NCBI GenBank assembly: GCA_018703155.1
Contig: JABJGS010000036.1
Location: 1-64,000 of the forward strand
Direction of reading: 5' to 3'
Source: Francisellaceae bacterium
GTDB taxonomy: Bacteria > Pseudomonadota > Gammaproteobacteria > UBA6186 > Azoamicaceae
Length of the DNA: 64,000 nucleotides
The notes beneath the pieces were generated by a model that did no database searches, was not told the origin of the DNA, and worked only from the letters and a program-made list of their open reading frames with translations. Made by a program: the position numbers and the translations under genes. The stretch's first letter is position 1. Each line of letters begins with the position of its first letter. This document shows, in pieces, positions 47,740-58,572 of this stretch.

Positions 47740-48384
47740 CTATAGCGCACAATATTCTTCTTTATACTGCTCAACTAAAGATTTCAGATCTGCACTCATA
47801 TTATTAGATACATATTTAAAAACATCATTAGCAGTAATTATGGGATATACCTTGATATCATAATCTTGCTCAATTTGGGTAATAGCCGTGATTTCTTTAT
47901 CGCCTCGCTCCATTCGGTCTAAAGCAATCACTATTCCTGTAACTCTTGCATCTTTATTCTTATTGATAAGGTCTAATGATTCGCGAATAGCTGTACCTTT
48001 AGTAATAACATCATCAACAATCACAATATTACCTGTAAGATTTGCCCCAACTAAATCTCCACCTTCACCATGATCTTTTGACTCTTTACGATGAAATGCA
48101 TATTCAGCATTTTTGTTAACACTCTGTGCAACACTCATGGCTGTAGCAACAGCTAGTGGGATCCCTTTATATGCTGGACCATAGATAACGTCATACTTTA
48201 AATTAAGACTTATTAATTTTTCAGCATAACAGGCTCCAAGAATATTTAATGATGCACCACTGCAAATATTTCCCATATTAAAAAAATATGGACTAATTCT
48301 GCCTGATTTTAGAGTGAAATTGCCAAATTGTAATGCCTCATGTTTAATAACATGCGCAATAAATTCTTGCTTCAAACTATCCAT
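47740..48384 (-). CDS. pyrE: Orotate phosphoribosyltransferase
   Basis: 214 residues. Pyrimidine synthesis: orotate + PRPP to OMP. N-terminal HEALQFGNFTLKSGRISPYFFN, catalytic loop HRKESKDHGEGGDLVG, and the PRPP-binding IVIVDDVITKGTAIRES. Normal length. Confidence 0.95.
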   Translation of the reverse strand: MDSLKQEFIAHVIKHEALQFGNFTLKSGRISPYFFNMGNICSGASLNILGACYAEKLISLNLKYDVIYGPAYKGIPLAVATAMSVAQSVNKNAEYAFHRKESKDHGEGGDLVGANLTGNIVIVDDVITKGTAIRESLDLINKNKDARVTGIVIALDRMERGDKEITAITQIEQDYDIKVYPIITANDVFKYVSNNMSADLKSLVEQYKEEYCAL

Positions 48385-48504
48385 TTACATAACCTATTTT
48401 AACTATGCAAATAGTATTGCATTGCAGCTTTAAAAAATAAAGCTTATCTTTGTAGGTAAATACTTGAATGGATTTAACTTATTTACTCAACTATAATATG
48501 AGCA

Positions 48505-49242
48505 ATGGATATGAAACTTGACATCAATAACCTAACTGTAGGTTACGTTGATAAGGATATTATCAAAAACCTAAATTGTACCCTCAGCCAAGGGGATGTC
48601 CTAGCCTTAATTGGTTCTAATGGCTCAGGAAAATCAACGCTTTTAAACACTATCGCTGGATTAAAACAACCAGTGTCCGGTATCATTGCAACCAATAGCC
48701 TCTCCATAACTCACCAACGACATGAGTACAATAGCTGTCTTGGCTATGCGCCTGAGCGTGCCCCTTTGTTCTATGAGCAAAACATTACCCAATATCTTAG
48801 CTATGTTGCTAAAATTAGAAAATTTCCCAACCCCAAAACTCGTATAAAAAATATCTTGCTTAAATTAAACCTCTGGGAACAGCGTAACGAGCGTATATCA
48901 CAGCTATCAAAGGGCACCAAGCAACGAATTAATCTTGCTCAGTCTATCCTGCATTATCCTAAAATATTGCTACTAGATGAACCCAGCCAAGGATTAGACG
49001 CTCAAGAGTGCGAACGCCTTTACGCACACATCAAAAAGCATAGTCAACATATGCTAGTGATTTTAGCAACTCATGACCAACATGAAGTTACTTTACTATG
49101 TAATAAAGTTTTACTTTTAGATAGCACCGAACCTAAAGTAATGAATATCAACGATGCTCTCAATAATATAAATGAGACATTTAGTGAAGTGGCGGTGACA
49201 CGAATGGGTGTAAAAGATGATACTAAATATAACCAAGCATGA
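48505..49242 (+). CDS. ABC transporter ATPase (GldA-like)
   Basis: 245 residues. Walker A IGSNGSGKST, degenerate signature LSKGTKQRINLA, Walker B ILLLDEPSQGLD and switch His in LATHDQHE. Resembles ATPases of the CcmA/GldA export-type branch, paired with ABC-2 permeases. First of three overlapping genes (with the 49217 permease and the 49965 GldG-like protein), so one operon and probably one inner-membrane complex. ATG 48505 or the ATG two codons later could be the start. Confidence 0.85.
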   Translation: MDMKLDINNLTVGYVDKDIIKNLNCTLSQGDVLALIGSNGSGKSTLLNTIAGLKQPVSGIIATNSLSITHQRHEYNSCLGYAPERAPLFYEQNITQYLSYVAKIRKFPNPKTRIKNILLKLNLWEQRNERISQLSKGTKQRINLAQSILHYPKILLLDEPSQGLDAQECERLYAHIKKHSQHMLVILATHDQHEVTLLCNKVLLLDSTEPKVMNINDALNNINETFSEVAVTRMGVKDDTKYNQA

Positions 49243-49975
49243 AATTAGCTTAAATTTTCTGACAAAAAGAATATGGTTAGCCTTGGCTTGTACTACTGTT
49301 ATTTTTAGTTTGTTATACCAATGGCTATTAAAACAATTTATTATTGTTTCACAGGCTCATATTCTTGAAGGCACGCATATGGGGGTCACGGAGGAAATAT
49401 TACATCCTTACTTTGCTTGGCTAGCAATCTTTCTCATGTGTACGTTACCTATACTCACTGGCTACAGTATTATAAAAGACAGAAAATCTGGTGTTTTTTT
49501 ACTATATCAGCTTGCCCCTATCAATCTGTCAAAATATTTATTAGGCCACTTTAGTGCCAAGATTACTCTAAGTTACATAGTAATATCATTTTTATCTCTA
49601 CTACCATGCATTATTGCTATAGATACACACGTAGACATTTTACAATTAGCAAGTGCTTACATTGGTATTATTTTACTAGCAACATGCATAATTAGCATCA
49701 GTACACTTTCTGCAGTAATTGCTAGCAATATTATTTCAGCCATGGGTATAACATATCTTATTATTGTCAGCTTAACCCTATTAGAATGGTGTGCTCAGTT
49801 CACCAATGAGTACTACTATATAATCAAATCTATCGCCCTGTTATCTCCGATAAAAAACTTCTTATCTGGAAATATTTTTGCTGTTGACATCTTATATTAT
49901 GTATATATTAGCGCCGTATGCCTAATCCTTGCTGTTGCCATATTAAACTCAAAAGAAGATAGACATGGATATTAA
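49217..49975 (+). CDS. ABC-2 type permease (GldF-like)
   Basis: 252 residues with six hydrophobic helices. An extracytoplasmic stretch after helix 1 contains QAHILEGTHMGVTEEILHP. The GYSIIKDRKSGVFLLYQLAPINL segment is the cytosolic coupling region of the ABC-2 permease family. Overlaps the ATPase gene by 26 bases and the GldG-like gene by 11. Substrate unknown. Confidence 0.82.
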   Translation: MILNITKHEISLNFLTKRIWLALACTTVIFSLLYQWLLKQFIIVSQAHILEGTHMGVTEEILHPYFAWLAIFLMCTLPILTGYSIIKDRKSGVFLLYQLAPINLSKYLLGHFSAKITLSYIVISFLSLLPCIIAIDTHVDILQLASAYIGIILLATCIISISTLSAVIASNIISAMGITYLIIVSLTLLEWCAQFTNEYYYIIKSIALLSPIKNFLSGNIFAVDILYYVYISAVCLILAVAILNSKEDRHGY

Positions 49976-51224
49976 AAAACCCTTAATTTATATAAGCATA
50001 TTATCCACCATTTTATCTATTTGCTTATATTATGATCGCTACGCGTTATATTTTGATGCAACGCAAAATAAGACTCATGTTCTGTCGAGTAAAGCTCTGA
50101 GTGTTTTAAAGGATTTCGATAGCCCTGTACTCATCGATGTATATACTCCAGACATTAAACTACTCAACCAAGTAAAAGATGAACTTTCTATTTATGAACA
50201 TTCTAGTAATAATTCTTTAATCATCTCTTATAATAATAATGCCCCTAGCATTGATATAGTTAAAAATCCATATTTACAATCAGCGCACCTACTAGTAGCT
50301 AGCTATAACGGACATCAACAATATCTTAATATTCAAAAACACATTATCAGTGAAAGCAATTTTATAAAAATGCTAGAGACTTTGAGACTGCAGAATAATA
50401 ACTGGATAGTTTTTACTAGTGGTAACGGTGAACGCAATCCATTTAGTAACGATGATAAAGAAGTTGGGCTCTTAATGTCACAACTACAGCAACAAGGGCT
50501 CAATGTCGCTAACTTTAACCTTACTGATTTATCATCAATTCCAACGAACACCAATCTGTTGGTTATTGCTGGTGCTAGCATCGAATTACCTGACCATTCA
50601 AAAAATATTCTTAGAACATTTGTGCAAAATAAAGGCAGCATCCTATGGCTAGTTCAGCCAGGCAAATCAGAAACTTTCAACTTCCTTAATGATATAATTC
50701 CTATTCGTGTGGATGATACGATTAGCGTTGACAAAGAATATCAAAAATATGGCTTACCTTCTCCAGGGGTGGTCCTTGGTCATACTAATGAACAGCATTC
50801 TACTTATACTTTTGCAAGCTCACTGAATTTATTCCCTTGGGCACACAAACTTAGTTCAATCCAAAACTATGATGATTGGAATATAAGTAATATTATCCAA
50901 GGAAATAATTCTGACATACTAGCTATCGAGGCAAGTAGGGGTAAACAACATATAGTGGTTTTAGGCTCTGTAGACTTCATCAATAATGGAGTTATTGAAA
51001 ATTATTCTAATTTAAATACTATTATGAACATAATAAGATGGCAGCATATGTCACAGAAACCAATCATCTTACCGAGCAACAATCACACTAACTTTGTAAT
51101 ATCAGATTTGCATGCATTTATGATAGAATATGTTTTTCGTATTATCATACCTATAATACTTCTTAGCCCAGTAATATTTAGGGGTATAAAGCACATAAGG
51201 CGCAGGCGACGTGTGTGCCAATGA
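49965..51224 (+). CDS. GldG-like ABC-associated protein
   Basis: 419 residues. An N-terminal membrane helix (residues 7-24), a large periplasmic domain with the ABC_transp_aux/GldG pattern (RYALYFDATQNKTHVLS near 25-40; NNWIVFTSGNGERNP; LLVIAGASIELPDHSKNIL), and a C-terminal helix (~388-405) followed by a basic tail. In gliding Bacteroidetes GldAFG supports motility; in gammaproteobacteria such trios are uncharacterised and presumably act in envelope transport. Confidence 0.78.
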   Translation: MDIKKPLIYISILSTILSICLYYDRYALYFDATQNKTHVLSSKALSVLKDFDSPVLIDVYTPDIKLLNQVKDELSIYEHSSNNSLIISYNNNAPSIDIVKNPYLQSAHLLVASYNGHQQYLNIQKHIISESNFIKMLETLRLQNNNWIVFTSGNGERNPFSNDDKEVGLLMSQLQQQGLNVANFNLTDLSSIPTNTNLLVIAGASIELPDHSKNILRTFVQNKGSILWLVQPGKSETFNFLNDIIPIRVDDTISVDKEYQKYGLPSPGVVLGHTNEQHSTYTFASSLNLFPWAHKLSSIQNYDDWNISNIIQGNNSDILAIEASRGKQHIVVLGSVDFINNGVIENYSNLNTIMNIIRWQHMSQKPIILPSNNHTNFVISDLHAFMIEYVFRIIIPIILLSPVIFRGIKHIRRRRRVCQ

Positions 51225-51289
51225 AGTAATGTAGTTGCTTTATTAGCGGTCATACCCATAGTATACTCAACAAAAAGAGGGATATTTTT

Positions 51290-52492
51290 ATGAGTAGATA
51301 TTTGTTTACTTCAGAGTCTGTATCTGAAGGTCATCCAGATAAAATAGCAGATCAAATATCTGATGCGATCTTAGATGAAATGTTACGCCAAGATCCTAAT
51401 GCTAGAGTTGCTTGTGAGACTTTTGTAAAAACCGGAATGGTACTCGTCGGCGGCGAAGTAAGATCCAGTGCTTGGGTTGATGTTGAAAGTTTAGTTCGCC
51501 AAGTAGTCAAAGATATAGGGTATACAAATTCAGAGATGGGCTTTGATGGTAACTCATGTGCAGTCCTTCAATCCATCGGCTCACAATCTGATGACATTGC
51601 TATTGGTGTAGATGAGTCTGCAAACCATGAACAAGGCGCCGGTGACCAAGGTTTGATGTTTGGTTTCGCAACAAATGAAACTGACGTATTAATGCCTGCA
51701 CCAATAACTTATGCTCACCGATTAGTTGCCAGGCAAGCAAAATTACGTAAAGAAGGAAAACTACCTTGGTTGCGTCCTGATGCTAAGAGTCAAGTCACTT
51801 TTATATATGAAGATAATGTTCCGGTTGCAATAGATACCGTCGTTCTCTCTACTCAACATGCACCAGAAGTTTCTCAAAAAGTGATTAGAGAAGCAATCAT
51901 TGAAGAAGTAATTAAGCCAGTATTGCCAAGTAAATATTTGAAAAAAGAACCAACATATCACATTAACCCTACTGGAATTTTTGTTGTTGGTGGGCCTATG
52001 GGAGATTGTGGATTAACTGGTAGAAAAATTATTGTTGATACCTATGGTGGCATGTCTAGGCATGGAGGTGGAGCCTTTTCTGGCAAAGATCCATCCAAAG
52101 TCGATCGTTCTGCAGCATATGCAGCCAGGTATGTAGCCAAAAATATAGTAGCTGCTGGCCTTGCTCAAAAATGTGAACTTCAACTTTCCTATGCAATTGG
52201 TATTGCCAAACCTACTTCAATTATGGTCGATACTTTTGGTACAGGCGTCCTCAATAATGATGCTCTTATCAACATCATTGAAAACGCTTTTGATTTACGC
52301 CCTAGTGGCATTATCAATAGCCTGAATCTACTACGACCAATTTACAAAGCAACAGCAGCTTACGGCCATTTTGGCAGGGAAACAAATGTTTTCCCATGGG
52401 AAGCTACTGATAAAGTTGAAATACTACAGGATATGGCCAAGTCTAAGTCTAAAGGAATCAAACATGGAACAAGCAACACAGCTGAAATCTAA
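51290..52492 (+). CDS. metK: S-adenosylmethionine synthase
   Basis: 400 residues making SAM from Met and [50 protein letters not shown] and [11 protein letters not shown] are all present. RBS AGAGGGA before ATG. The ahcY ATG lies 29 bases before its stop. The 65 bases upstream hold no recognisable SAM or SAH riboswitch. Confidence 0.96.
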   Translation: MSRYLFTSESVSEGHPDKIADQISDAILDEMLRQDPNARVACETFVKTGMVLVGGEVRSSAWVDVESLVRQVVKDIGYTNSEMGFDGNSCAVLQSIGSQSDDIAIGVDESANHEQGAGDQGLMFGFATNETDVLMPAPITYAHRLVARQAKLRKEGKLPWLRPDAKSQVTFIYEDNVPVAIDTVVLSTQHAPEVSQKVIREAIIEEVIKPVLPSKYLKKEPTYHINPTGIFVVGGPMGDCGLTGRKIIVDTYGGMSRHGGGAFSGKDPSKVDRSAAYAARYVAKNIVAAGLAQKCELQLSYAIGIAKPTSIMVDTFGTGVLNNDALINIIENAFDLRPSGIINSLNLLRPIYKATAAYGHFGRETNVFPWEATDKVEILQDMAKSKSKGIKHGTSNTAEI

Positions 52493-53795
52493 AGGAACAA
52501 CTAATGAATTAGTTGACTACAAAGTCGCTGATATTTCTCTTGCCGACTGGGGAAGAAAAGAAATCAACATTGCTGAAAACGAAATGCCTGGCCTTATGGC
52601 ACTAAGAAAAAATTATGCTACCGAGCAACCACTACAAGGCGCACGCATTATTGGGTGTATCCATATGACGATACAAACAGCAGTATTAATGGAAACTCTT
52701 GTAGCTTTAGGAGCACAAATTCGTTGGAGCTCATGTAATGTATTCTCAACACAAGATCATGCCGCGGCGGCAATGGCTATGGCAGGGATCCCCATTTATG
52801 CTTGGAAGGGTGAAACAGATGAAGAGTATGAGTGGTGTCTTACAAAATCTATTACTGGTGACCCAACATGGAAACCCAATGTTCTTTTAGATGATGGTGG
52901 AGATCTTACTAAAGTAATGCATGATGACTTTCCAGACTTATTATCTAATGTACGTGGTGTTACTGAAGAAACAACTACTGGTGTCCATCGACTCTATGAA
53001 ATGCAAAAATCTGGTCAACTAAAAATTCCAGCGGTTAATGTTAATGATTCTGTAACTAAGTCTAAATTTGACAACTTATATGGCTGTCGTGAATCATTAG
53101 TCGATGGCATTAAACGTGCAACAGATGTAATGATTGCAGGTAAAGTTGCTGTTGTTGCAGGTTATGGTGATGTTGGAAAAGGATGTGCACAATCTTTAAG
53201 TGGCTTAGGTGCCTCGGTTTTAGTTACCGAGATTGATCCTATCTGTGCTCTACAAGCAGCAATGGAAGGATTTCGCGTTGTAACTATGGAGGAGGCTGCA
53301 AGTCAAGCAGATATTTTTGTTACTTGTACTGGTAATGTCGACGTTATTACTCACGATCATATGTTATCTATGAAAAATGATGCCATTGTTTCTAACATTG
53401 GTCATTTTGATTCAGAAATAGAAGTAGCTTCTCTAAGACAATATAAGTGGGAAAATATTAAACCCCAAGTTGATCATATTATTTTCCCAGATGGGAAACG
53501 TATTATTCTTCTAGCCGAGGGGCGCCTGGTCAACCTGGGTTGTGCAACAGGGCACCCAAGCTTCGTAATGTCTAATTCCTTTACTAACCAAGTTCTAGCT
53601 CAAATAGAGCTTTGGAATAACCATAAGCAATACCCTGTTGGTGTCCATGTATTACCCAAACATTTAGATGAGGAAGTTGCTAGCTTACATCTCGAAAGAA
53701 TCGGGGTGAAACTTACCAAACTAAATGAAAAACAATCAAAATATTTAAATATTGCCATCAATGGTCCATTTAAACCTAACCACTACCGATATTAG
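52464..53795 (+). CDS. ahcY: Adenosylhomocysteinase
   Basis: 443 residues, hydrolysing SAH to homocysteine and adenosine. Conserved [52 protein letters not shown] (catalytic Lys), NAD-binding [13 protein letters not shown] and C-terminal KPNHYRY. Start at ATG 52464 with AAAGGA; the frame is open upstream inside metK. Removing the methyltransferase inhibitor SAH links metK and metF. Confidence 0.96.
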   Translation: MEQATQLKSKGTTNELVDYKVADISLADWGRKEINIAENEMPGLMALRKNYATEQPLQGARIIGCIHMTIQTAVLMETLVALGAQIRWSSCNVFSTQDHAAAAMAMAGIPIYAWKGETDEEYEWCLTKSITGDPTWKPNVLLDDGGDLTKVMHDDFPDLLSNVRGVTEETTTGVHRLYEMQKSGQLKIPAVNVNDSVTKSKFDNLYGCRESLVDGIKRATDVMIAGKVAVVAGYGDVGKGCAQSLSGLGASVLVTEIDPICALQAAMEGFRVVTMEEAASQADIFVTCTGNVDVITHDHMLSMKNDAIVSNIGHFDSEIEVASLRQYKWENIKPQVDHIIFPDGKRIILLAEGRLVNLGCATGHPSFVMSNSFTNQVLAQIELWNNHKQYPVGVHVLPKHLDEEVASLHLERIGVKLTKLNEKQSKYLNIAINGPFKPNHYRY

Positions 53796-53806
53796 GAGCA
53801 GCTTTT

Positions 53807-54634
53807 ATGGCAGAATTTAGTTTTGAGTTTTTTCCACCAAGAACAGATAAGGGGTTACAAAACCTTATTAATGTCGCTAAGAAATATGAGGCCCTTAATC
53901 CTTCATATTACTCTGTTACTTTTGGTGCTGGTGCTACGAGCCAAGATAAAACTTTAGATACTATAAAAGCCTTAGCTGATAATGTAAACGTAGCTCTAGT
54001 TCCACATATTTCATGTGTGTATGCAACGCAACAAAGCACTGATAATCTGCTGAAAATATATAAAGATTTAGGTATTAAAAAATTATTAGTGTTGCGTGGT
54101 GATTTACCTCCAAGTGAATCTCTTGGCCAATTTCAGCATGCGATTGATTTGCTAAGATACATAAAGGATAACTATGCCAATGATTTTGCACTTGAGGTTG
54201 CGGCCTACCCTGAGTATCACCCACAATCAACAAGTGCAAAACAAGATTTTAAATTTTTTAAAGATAAAGTTGATGCTGGTGCCTGCGGAGCAGTTACTCA
54301 GTATTTTTATAATTTTGAATCTTTTGAGCATTTTCATAGAGCCTGTATAGATTACGATATAACAATCCCTATCACTCCTGGCATTATGCCAATTTATGAT
54401 GTGCAACAGCTAGAAAGATTTTCAAATCGCTGTGGCGCTGATTTACCTAGATGGCTTTCTAAAGAATTACTTTCTTTTGGTGATGATAAAGAAGCCATGA
54501 TTGAACATGGTGCGAAGGTAGTTGCAGAATTATGCAAAAAAGTTCTAGAACTTGGCGTACCAGGTATTCACTTCTACACCTTAAATAGATATGATGCTAT
54601 TGCTGAAATTTATGATTTATTGCGAAGCCCATGA
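53807..54634 (+). CDS. metF: 5,10-methylenetetrahydrofolate reductase
   Basis: 275-residue FAD-dependent TIM barrel forming 5-methyl-THF for methionine synthesis. FSFEFFPPRTDKG with the catalytic Glu, VTFGAGATSQDKT, LVLRGDLPP, GAVTQYFYNFESF and GIHFYTLNR. AGGAG seven bases before ATG. Its stop overlaps the rsmE ATG by four bases. Confidence 0.95.
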   Translation: MAEFSFEFFPPRTDKGLQNLINVAKKYEALNPSYYSVTFGAGATSQDKTLDTIKALADNVNVALVPHISCVYATQQSTDNLLKIYKDLGIKKLLVLRGDLPPSESLGQFQHAIDLLRYIKDNYANDFALEVAAYPEYHPQSTSAKQDFKFFKDKVDAGACGAVTQYFYNFESFEHFHRACIDYDITIPITPGIMPIYDVQQLERFSNRCGADLPRWLSKELLSFGDDKEAMIEHGAKVVAELCKKVLELGVPGIHFYTLNRYDAIAEIYDLLRSP

Positions 54635-55362
54635 GAAAACTAAGATTTTACTATCCAGAAAAACTTATTACCTTCCAAGAGTTGGCTTTAGATCAAAAGT
54701 CACAACACCACCACATTAAGCACGTATTACGCTTAAAGGTCGGCAATACTATCGAATTATTTAATCACCACGATAATGTTGCTGAGGCAACAATAACTAA
54801 TGTTGGTCGTAATACGGTACATGTTCAAGTTGGAACGGTTACACAACAACTAACAAAGTCATCACTCTCAACTCATATTGGACAAGTGGTAGCAAAATCT
54901 ACAGCCATGGACTTTTTTATTCAAAAAGCTACCGAACTTGGTGTAAGTAAAATAACCCCATTGATCGGCGATCATACAAATATTCGTAAAGCTGGCAATA
55001 AACTTGAAGATAAAAAACAACACTGGGAAAATGTCGCTATCTCAGCCTGTGCACAAGCTTATAGAAATGATATTCCTACTATTGCTGATGCTGTAACTGT
55101 AGATGAGTGGTTAGCCATGGAGCACACTGGGGCAAAATTACTTTTGAATCCTGATCCCAATGACTCTGTAACTAGTTTTTCTCAACATGACAGTTACAAT
55201 TTATTATTTGGCCCTGAAGGTGGCCTTACTAAACGTGAAATTGAACTTGCAGATCATCACGGCTTTAGCTCAGTCAATCTTGGACCTAGAGTCCTACGTG
55301 TTGAAACAGCCTCTTTAGCAGTTTTATCGATCCTACAGTATCAATTTGGTGATCTAAAATGA
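54631..55362 (+). CDS. rsmE: 16S rRNA (uracil1498-N3)-methyltransferase
   Basis: 243-residue SPOUT methyltransferase using SAM, which fits its position behind the SAM-cycle genes. N-terminal PUA-like domain with HHIKHVLRLKVGN, then VAKSTAMDFFIQKATELGV and the C-terminal trefoil knot LLFGPEGGLTKREIELA...LGPRVLRVETAS. Overlaps metF and yqgF by four bases each. Confidence 0.94.
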   Translation: MRKLRFYYPEKLITFQELALDQKSQHHHIKHVLRLKVGNTIELFNHHDNVAEATITNVGRNTVHVQVGTVTQQLTKSSLSTHIGQVVAKSTAMDFFIQKATELGVSKITPLIGDHTNIRKAGNKLEDKKQHWENVAISACAQAYRNDIPTIADAVTVDEWLAMEHTGAKLLLNPDPNDSVTSFSQHDSYNLLFGPEGGLTKREIELADHHGFSSVNLGPRVLRVETASLAVLSILQYQFGDLK

Positions 55363-55766
55363 GTCAAGCCTTGGGCTTTGACTTTGGTATGAAATATATT
55401 GGGGTAGCCTCGGGACAAACACTAACTAAAACAGCAACTCCACTTACAACAATAAGAGCTAAAGATGGTATTCCAATCTGGTCTGATATAGATCAATTAG
55501 TAGATGACTGGCAACCTAACGATATTGTTGTTGGCCTACCATTAAATATGGATGGTACTGACCAACTTATGACTAAAAGAGCTAGAAAATTTGCCAACCG
55601 AATTAAAGAAAGATATAAAAATATTCCGGTACATTTAGAAGATGAACGCCTAACTAGCTGGGAAGCTAAACAGCATAGTGATATTCCTAATAAAAATTTT
55701 ACATTAATAAATGCAAAAGCTGCTGCCATTATTCTGCAACAGTGGTTAGAATATAAGATAGAGTAA
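55359..55766 (+). CDS. yqgF: YqgF/RuvX-type pre-16S rRNA nuclease
   Basis: 135-residue RNase H-fold nuclease. ALGFDFGMKYIGVASG with the first catalytic Asp, VGLPLNMDGTD, and EDERLTSWEAKQ with the acidic second site. Processes the 16S rRNA 5' end in E. coli. Coupled to rsmE. Confidence 0.93.
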   Translation: MSQALGFDFGMKYIGVASGQTLTKTATPLTTIRAKDGIPIWSDIDQLVDDWQPNDIVVGLPLNMDGTDQLMTKRARKFANRIKERYKNIPVHLEDERLTSWEAKQHSDIPNKNFTLINAKAAAIILQQWLEYKIE

Positions 55767-55815
55767 GTTGACACTTATATATTATTCTTTGTAAAGTTAT
55801 CTTACAAACCGATGT

Positions 55816-58485
55816 TTGTTTGTGATGCAATGGAGTTGCTTCAAAGTGATGAGATCTCAATTACCTTCGAAGAAACAAGATGGAGCTATCTTAATGATCG
55901 CGATGATCATGATAGCGGTTCTTGTAACAATAGGCTCAGCAACACTATCAGGGGTTATGGCAGAAAGCAAATCAGTACGAGCAGGAAGAGCCCTTCTTGC
56001 TAGAGAGAGGCCTGGTAACTTTGATAAATTAAATACAATTGTTCGCAATAAACAACAAGTTATGGGAAAAATAGATAACGCTCCGTACTTAAAACCTAGA
56101 GTTCTTGATTTTGTCTCTATTGGTAGCACTCAATTAACATTAAATGGCATTCCAGCTGTTTATCAACAACCCAATATCACTAGAATAACTTGTCCAAATA
56201 ACCTTACTGCATCTCTACCAGTTATTGGTGATGTATGCCCAACCATCTATAGCAACGACATTAATGATTTTGTTGAAGTTTTCCAAGAAACTTGGGGCGG
56301 ACATGAAGACTATCCTAGAGGCAACAAACAAGTGGGGGTAGATGCTAGCAATGCTGACCATGGATTATTCTCTACTGAATCTTATCCTAGAGTATTTATA
56401 CTCAGCCTGTTGGTCATAAACGATAGTATTTACACCTATATTTATAACAAAGAATCATTTTTTATTCCTGCAGACTTTACCCTAGAGGAAGCAATTCCCG
56501 ACCAAGTTGAAGTAATCCAGGAACATATGGGTGTTGGCACTGATAATACTGTCCAAATTAGGATTGTAGAAATGAAGCCATCATCAGTGTCTTTGTGTAA
56601 CGATAAAAATTATTCGTATGGTACTGAAATTGGACCAAATATAAACTCAAACTGTCCATCTCAATGTTATAACAACGTTGATCGACCTACATGTACCCAA
56701 TCTACAAAACTGACATGCGAAAGTGTCTCTCCAAGGGCATACTTCACTGATGTTTTTGAAGCCGATCTGACAGCCTTCCGGGATCCAGAGAACATAAGGT
56801 TCAATCCTATAAATACTCTGGCAAATACCTGTGCTGAGTGGCAGCACAGCGCAATCATTGACTGCTCAGTAAATAATTTAGAATATCATGATCCATATAT
56901 TATCCCACAGGCAGATAGTTATACCTTTACTAATTTAATTGATACCAATATTTTCTCAGTATTTAACAATACTAATAATATGAAACTCCCTGTGCCAGAC
57001 AATCAACGTGACTCTTGCTCCAGTTTTCCAGACCACACGGATCTAAAAGCTAATCTTTTCATGGGATCATATTATGATTATGACTCAGAGGACAAACAAG
57101 TCATAGGACAGCCTTATATTATTCCATCTATACCAGATATCAGAAATAGTAATCCTTATACATATTGGACCAATTTTATTGATAGCAGTCATGAATTGCT
57201 TATTAGCAACCCTCAGGTACAAGCTTTAAAAGCCAACGACACTTTGAATGATTTAATAGTTGAACTAGATGCACCCTGGATAACCATGCCATCTATATTT
57301 AGTAAAATTGCTATTGGTTGGTTAAGCGCAAATCCACAGCAAATAGTCTCGCTCAAATTTTATGATAGTGATCAATATCTAAGAGCAGAGCGCCACAATT
57401 CAGATCCAGATTGTGATGATGGCTCATGCCTATATGACTGGGACTGTGGCAGCTCTGGAATCAAGTCATTTGACTACTGGTATAATAATTTACCTTATGC
57501 ATATCATTCTGACTCAGTTGGCTATTATGTATCGGCTATTGGCAATGTTGCTTGCAATGGTAGCACTGTCCTAAGTGAGGTAAAACCTAATGCTAATGCA
57601 CTAGGACTAGTTTATGATATACCAACTACAATAATGGTTACAGAGCAGCATTGGTTCCAACCTTCAGATACAGTAATCCCAAATTGGTCGTGTAGTTCTG
57701 GGATAATAAGTTTTCTACGACATTTCTGGAATTTTATAATTATAGAAGTTAATGGCAGATGTGGACTTTCTAGACATACCCCTCCTGGATACTATAGACC
57801 TGTAACCGTACCACATACCACTTACACACCGAACGATCACTATTTAACCGAGAATAAAAAAGCTCATTGGGATAAAGATGATGGAGAATTAGAGTTATCA
57901 GAGATTGGGCCTAGGGTCAAAGGTATTGCAGTCACTACTGGCTCTATAGTAGATTATGTTCATTTTATTCCTTATGATGGCACCAACATTGGTAAATGTA
58001 CTAACGACCCCTCCTCCCCAACAACATATAGTGAGCATCGTTTCAGAACAAATTCAAATTATTGTGTTAATGTCCAAGGGGGAGATGAGGGTGGTGGAGC
58101 CAGAAATCAACATAGCACCCAAAACTCACATCAAGACGGCACTCACTTGTATGCAATTACCTGCCCATCTGACTATGTCAAAGAGTTTAAATGGCTACCA
58201 CAAACTAATTATTATGCAAGCAATGATCAATACTCTGATATAGCAATAATAAAAGATATTCGTTGCTCAAATGGCACAACACTACAAGATACTAGTGGAA
58301 GAACTCATTATGGGGCGCAGTCTAACCGATGTCCAAGCCAAGGTACATCTAACAACTATAGAATATGGTGCGATGGGGAGCCTTTACCGCCATATGATGC
58401 AACCTCAGAATGTATAGAACGAGGGTTTGGGGCTGAATCATCAACAACTATAAGAAATGGTGCTACAACAGGCATTAGTTGTTAA
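55816..58485 (+). CDS. Large Cys-rich surface protein with PilX-like N-terminus
   Basis: 889 residues. The N-terminal helix KKQDGAILMIAMIMIAVLVTI followed by ATLSGVMAESKSVRAGRA has the pattern of PilX-type minor pilins (K-x-x-G, hydrophobic run, E/A tail). The ~800 residues after it are Cys-rich, Tyr/Asn/Ser-rich with many paired Cys, and resemble no domain I can name; a large pilus-tip or surface adhesin is a reasonable guess. True start may be MRSQLPSKKQ (12th codon, ATG 55849). PilW-like and pilT/U genes lie 2.4-5 kb away on the other strand. A pilY1 gene is not seen. Confidence 0.6.
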   Translation: MFVMQWSCFKVMRSQLPSKKQDGAILMIAMIMIAVLVTIGSATLSGVMAESKSVRAGRALLARERPGNFDKLNTIVRNKQQVMGKIDNAPYLKPRVLDFVSIGSTQLTLNGIPAVYQQPNITRITCPNNLTASLPVIGDVCPTIYSNDINDFVEVFQETWGGHEDYPRGNKQVGVDASNADHGLFSTESYPRVFILSLLVINDSIYTYIYNKESFFIPADFTLEEAIPDQVEVIQEHMGVGTDNTVQIRIVEMKPSSVSLCNDKNYSYGTEIGPNINSNCPSQCYNNVDRPTCTQSTKLTCESVSPRAYFTDVFEADLTAFRDPENIRFNPINTLANTCAEWQHSAIIDCSVNNLEYHDPYIIPQADSYTFTNLIDTNIFSVFNNTNNMKLPVPDNQRDSCSSFPDHTDLKANLFMGSYYDYDSEDKQVIGQPYIIPSIPDIRNSNPYTYWTNFIDSSHELLISNPQVQALKANDTLNDLIVELDAPWITMPSIFSKIAIGWLSANPQQIVSLKFYDSDQYLRAERHNSDPDCDDGSCLYDWDCGSSGIKSFDYWYNNLPYAYHSDSVGYYVSAIGNVACNGSTVLSEVKPNANALGLVYDIPTTIMVTEQHWFQPSDTVIPNWSCSSGIISFLRHFWNFIIIEVNGRCGLSRHTPPGYYRPVTVPHTTYTPNDHYLTENKKAHWDKDDGELELSEIGPRVKGIAVTTGSIVDYVHFIPYDGTNIGKCTNDPSSPTTYSEHRFRTNSNYCVNVQGGDEGGGARNQHSTQNSHQDGTHLYAITCPSDYVKEFKWLPQTNYYASNDQYSDIAIIKDIRCSNGTTLQDTSGRTHYGAQSNRCPSQGTSNNYRIWCDGEPLPPYDATSECIERGFGAESSTTIRNGATTGISC

Positions 58486-58517
58486 TGACAATATAGTTAT
58501 ATATGGAATGAATTAAG

Positions 58518-58548
58518 ATCTCCCACTCTAGAATGTAGTGTGGGAGAT
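58518..58548. terminator. Hairpin between PilX-like and SBP genes
   Basis: ATCTCCCAC...GTGGGAGAT, nine perfect pairs around a 13-base loop, between two convergent stops. Likely a shared, bidirectional terminator. Confidence 0.65.
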
Positions 58549-58572
58549 TGATAAGAAATAACTCAATCATAA

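Noticed and set aside
51225-51289. SAM or SAH riboswitch before metK
   Set aside because: The leader is too short and lacks the conserved aptamer segments.
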